From positions 1 through 64,000 of the forward strand of contig CAKZUQ010000003.1 of the NCBI GenBank assembly GCA_937923325.1: 64,000 bases of DNA. Reading direction: 5' to 3'. Shown in pieces: positions 62,822 to 64,000 of the stretch (the first letter of the stretch is position 1; each line of letters begins with the position of its first letter). The notes beneath the pieces were generated by a model, which saw only the letters and a list, made by a program, of their open reading frames with translations, searched no databases and was not told the DNA's origin. Position numbers and translations under genes: made by a program. The DNA comes from an uncultured Bacteriovoracaceae bacterium. Its GTDB lineage: Bacteria; Bdellovibrionota; Bacteriovoracia; Bacteriovoracales; Bacteriovoracaceae.

Positions 62822-62996
62822 ATCTAATCATCCAAAAGAAATTTATAAAAATTATCAATAATATTAAAATCATTGAAAGGGAACTGGAAATATAACCTTT
62901 TTCTTCCAATAGCATCGAAAAGTACGCACATCCTAAAATATTTGAAGGTAAAGCGACCGCTAAAGCTACGACTTTTGCTATACTTACTTTATTCAT
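62799..62996 (-). CDS. atpZ: AtpZ-like small membrane protein
   Basis: The 65-residue protein with two helices (residues 8-28 and 36-56) resembles AtpZ/AtpI-type accessory subunits encoded ahead of atpI-atpB. It overlaps atpI by 23 bases and the TPR lipoprotein gene by 4. Sequence conservation in this family is low, so position carries much of the weight. Confidence 0.65.
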   Translation of the reverse strand: MNKVSIAKVVALAVALPSNILGCAYFSMLLEEKGYISSSLSMILILLIIFINFFWMIRYAIKKSN

Positions 62997-63769
62997 CTCT
63001 TTCTTGCTACTCTTCTTTCATATATTGATTTCAGTCGCTTTTTTAAAACATCTTGATTTGGATAGTCTCCTAAAAGTGAGTAATAAATATTATAGGCCTT
63101 TTTAAGTTCTTCATTGCTTTCATAGGCATTTGCTATTAAATATTTTGTATTTATGACCTTATTTTTTGTTTTTTCTCTTTTTAAATATTCAAACCAATAA
63201 TCTATGGCCTTAGACCAGTTAGATTTATAATAATTTATCAAGGCCAAATAATTATATGAGTCATGTTTCTCTTTTTTTAAAATCAGTGATTTAAACTCTT
63301 TTTTAGCTAATTCAAATTTCTTTAAATAAAAATATGACATTCCTATCTTAAAGCTATAATCATCACTTTTTTCTAATTTTGGTCTAAACATTAATAGCTT
63401 TTCATAGGATTCAATGGCCTTATTATAGTTTTTTAAACTATCAAAATTTATATTTGCAATCTTTTCAATTGATTTAACATGCCAAAGAGGATCTGATGAA
63501 ATTTCAATAACTTTATTATAAAATTTTAATGCTTCATTAGATTTGTTTAAAAAAATAGAATTAATCTCAGCAAGCTGAAAATAAACTTTCGTTTTTATAT
63601 TAAGTGCGGGTTTTTTTAATAAAATTTTTTTATAAAGCGTACTTGCTTCTTCAAATTTATGTTTATCTGTAAGCTCTTGAGCTTTTAGAATATCTTCATA
63701 AAGGCCAGAAGTGAATCCACAACTGACCATTATTAAGACTAAAAATAATTTAGCTATTGCTTTGTTCAT
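62993..63769 (-). CDS. TPR lipoprotein
   Basis: I start at 63769 (MNKAIAKLFLVLIMVSC, 258 residues), giving a short signal peptide with lipobox MVSC; ATGs at 63778 and 63793 are possible. The mature part is made of TPR-like helices (FEEASTLYKKILLKKP, NEALKFYNKVIEIS, YNKAIESYEKLLMF). It is likely a periplasmic scaffold. It overlaps the gyrA end by about 20 bases and precedes the atp genes. Confidence 0.8.
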   Translation of the reverse strand: MNKAIAKLFLVLIMVSCGFTSGLYEDILKAQELTDKHKFEEASTLYKKILLKKPALNIKTKVYFQLAEINSIFLNKSNEALKFYNKVIEISSDPLWHVKSIEKIANINFDSLKNYNKAIESYEKLLMFRPKLEKSDDYSFKIGMSYFYLKKFELAKKEFKSLILKKEKHDSYNYLALINYYKSNWSKAIDYWFEYLKREKTKNKVINTKYLIANAYESNEELKKAYNIYYSLLGDYPNQDVLKKRLKSIYERRVARKR

Positions 63770-64000
63770 TTGTTTCATCAGAATCTTCAGCATCTACAAT
63801 TTTTTCAACTGACACAACATTTTCTCCCTCTTTAAGTTTAATAAGTCTAACACCTTGAGTGTTTCTTCCTAAAAGAGAAATTCCTGAAATTTTTGTTCTA
63901 ATAACTTGTCCATTATTTGTAATAATCATTAAGTCATCTCTATCTGTAACTGGTTTAATTTGACAAAGTTCTCCAGTTTTTTCAGTTAACTTCATTGCGA
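63750..64000 (-). CDS. gyrA: DNA gyrase subunit A, C-terminal fragment at window edge
   Basis: The frame is open to the right edge and ends at 63750. The visible 83 residues are the last blade of the GyrA C-terminal wrapping domain: TEKTGELCQIKPV, LMIITNNGQVIRTKISGIS and GRNTQGVRLIKL, followed by an acidic tail (DAEDSDETNEQ). The breakage-reunion domain lies outside the window. GyrA introduces negative supercoils with GyrB. Confidence 0.93.
   Translation of the reverse strand, partial: AMKLTEKTGELCQIKPVTDRDDLMIITNNGQVIRTKISGISLLGRNTQGVRLIKLKEGENVVSVEKIVDAEDSDETNEQSNS

Noticed and set aside
1..64000. Insertion sequences, prophage, integrons or CRISPR-Cas
   Set aside because: No transposase, integrase, phage structural gene, cas gene or repeat-spacer pattern was seen on either strand.

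Overview
The window is AT-rich bacterial DNA (roughly 30% G+C by eye). It most resembles a predatory or marine member of the Bdellovibrionota, probably of the Bacteriovorax/Halobacteriovorax type. That placement is inferred from gene content and order: a long dcw cell-wall/division cluster joined to mglA, mglB and dksA-like genes, an mfd-PpiC-SurA run, a meso-DAP-type MurE, MipA and lipoprotein families, and low G+C. No marker inside the window proves the taxon.

Layout. (1) 1-19.8 kb is accessory: a giant RHS/SpvB-like secreted protein running off the left edge with a glycine-rich lipoprotein in front of it; a GNAT enzyme; a periplasmic binding protein paired with a hybrid histidine kinase; an atypical SDR paired with an HExxH protein; an alpha/beta hydrolase; two secreted proteins on the plus strand; and a signal peptidase II fused to a HAMP-like region, paired with a large putative lipoprotein. 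(2) 20.0-36.2 kb is the dcw cluster on the minus strand, read rsmH-ftsL-ftsI-murE-murF-mraY-murD-ftsW-murG-murC-murB-ftsQ-ftsA-ftsZ, closed by a clear terminator; mraZ and ddl are absent. (3) 36.2-41.4 kb, feeding into it: SRP RNA, dnaX, ybaB, recR, mglB, mglA, a dksA-like gene and mtnP. (4) 41.4-54.7 kb, still on the minus strand: four tRNA genes (three Ser, one Arg), tadA, envelope proteins, a ferritin-like stress protein, a 29-residue CsbD-like microprotein, an ABC exporter, serS, a large TPR protein and four small membrane proteins. (5) 54.75-61.3 kb on the plus strand: mfd, PpiC, a SurA-like chaperone, a PdxA-like enzyme and a lipoprotein. (6) 61.4-64 kb on the minus strand: gyrA (3' end), a TPR lipoprotein, atpZ, atpI, atpB and atpE.

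How the parts work together. The central block makes and divides the cell wall: UDP-MurNAc-pentapeptide synthesis (MurB-F), lipid-linked steps (MraY, MurG), polymerisation (FtsW, FtsI) and the divisome (FtsQ, L, A, Z). Several RNA genes lie next to enzymes acting on them: serS leads into two serine tRNA genes, and tadA lies near tRNA-Arg(ACG), its usual substrate.

Best leads: the LspA-HAMP fusion with its partner lipoprotein; a MurD with altered P-loop and catalytic residues beside three normal Mur ligases; an A11 tract in dnaX placed so that a one-base slip gives an immediate stop (tau/gamma switch); a Shine-Dalgarno sequence held in a hairpin next to a start codon; a likely ATT start codon; and the RHS/lipoprotein pair.
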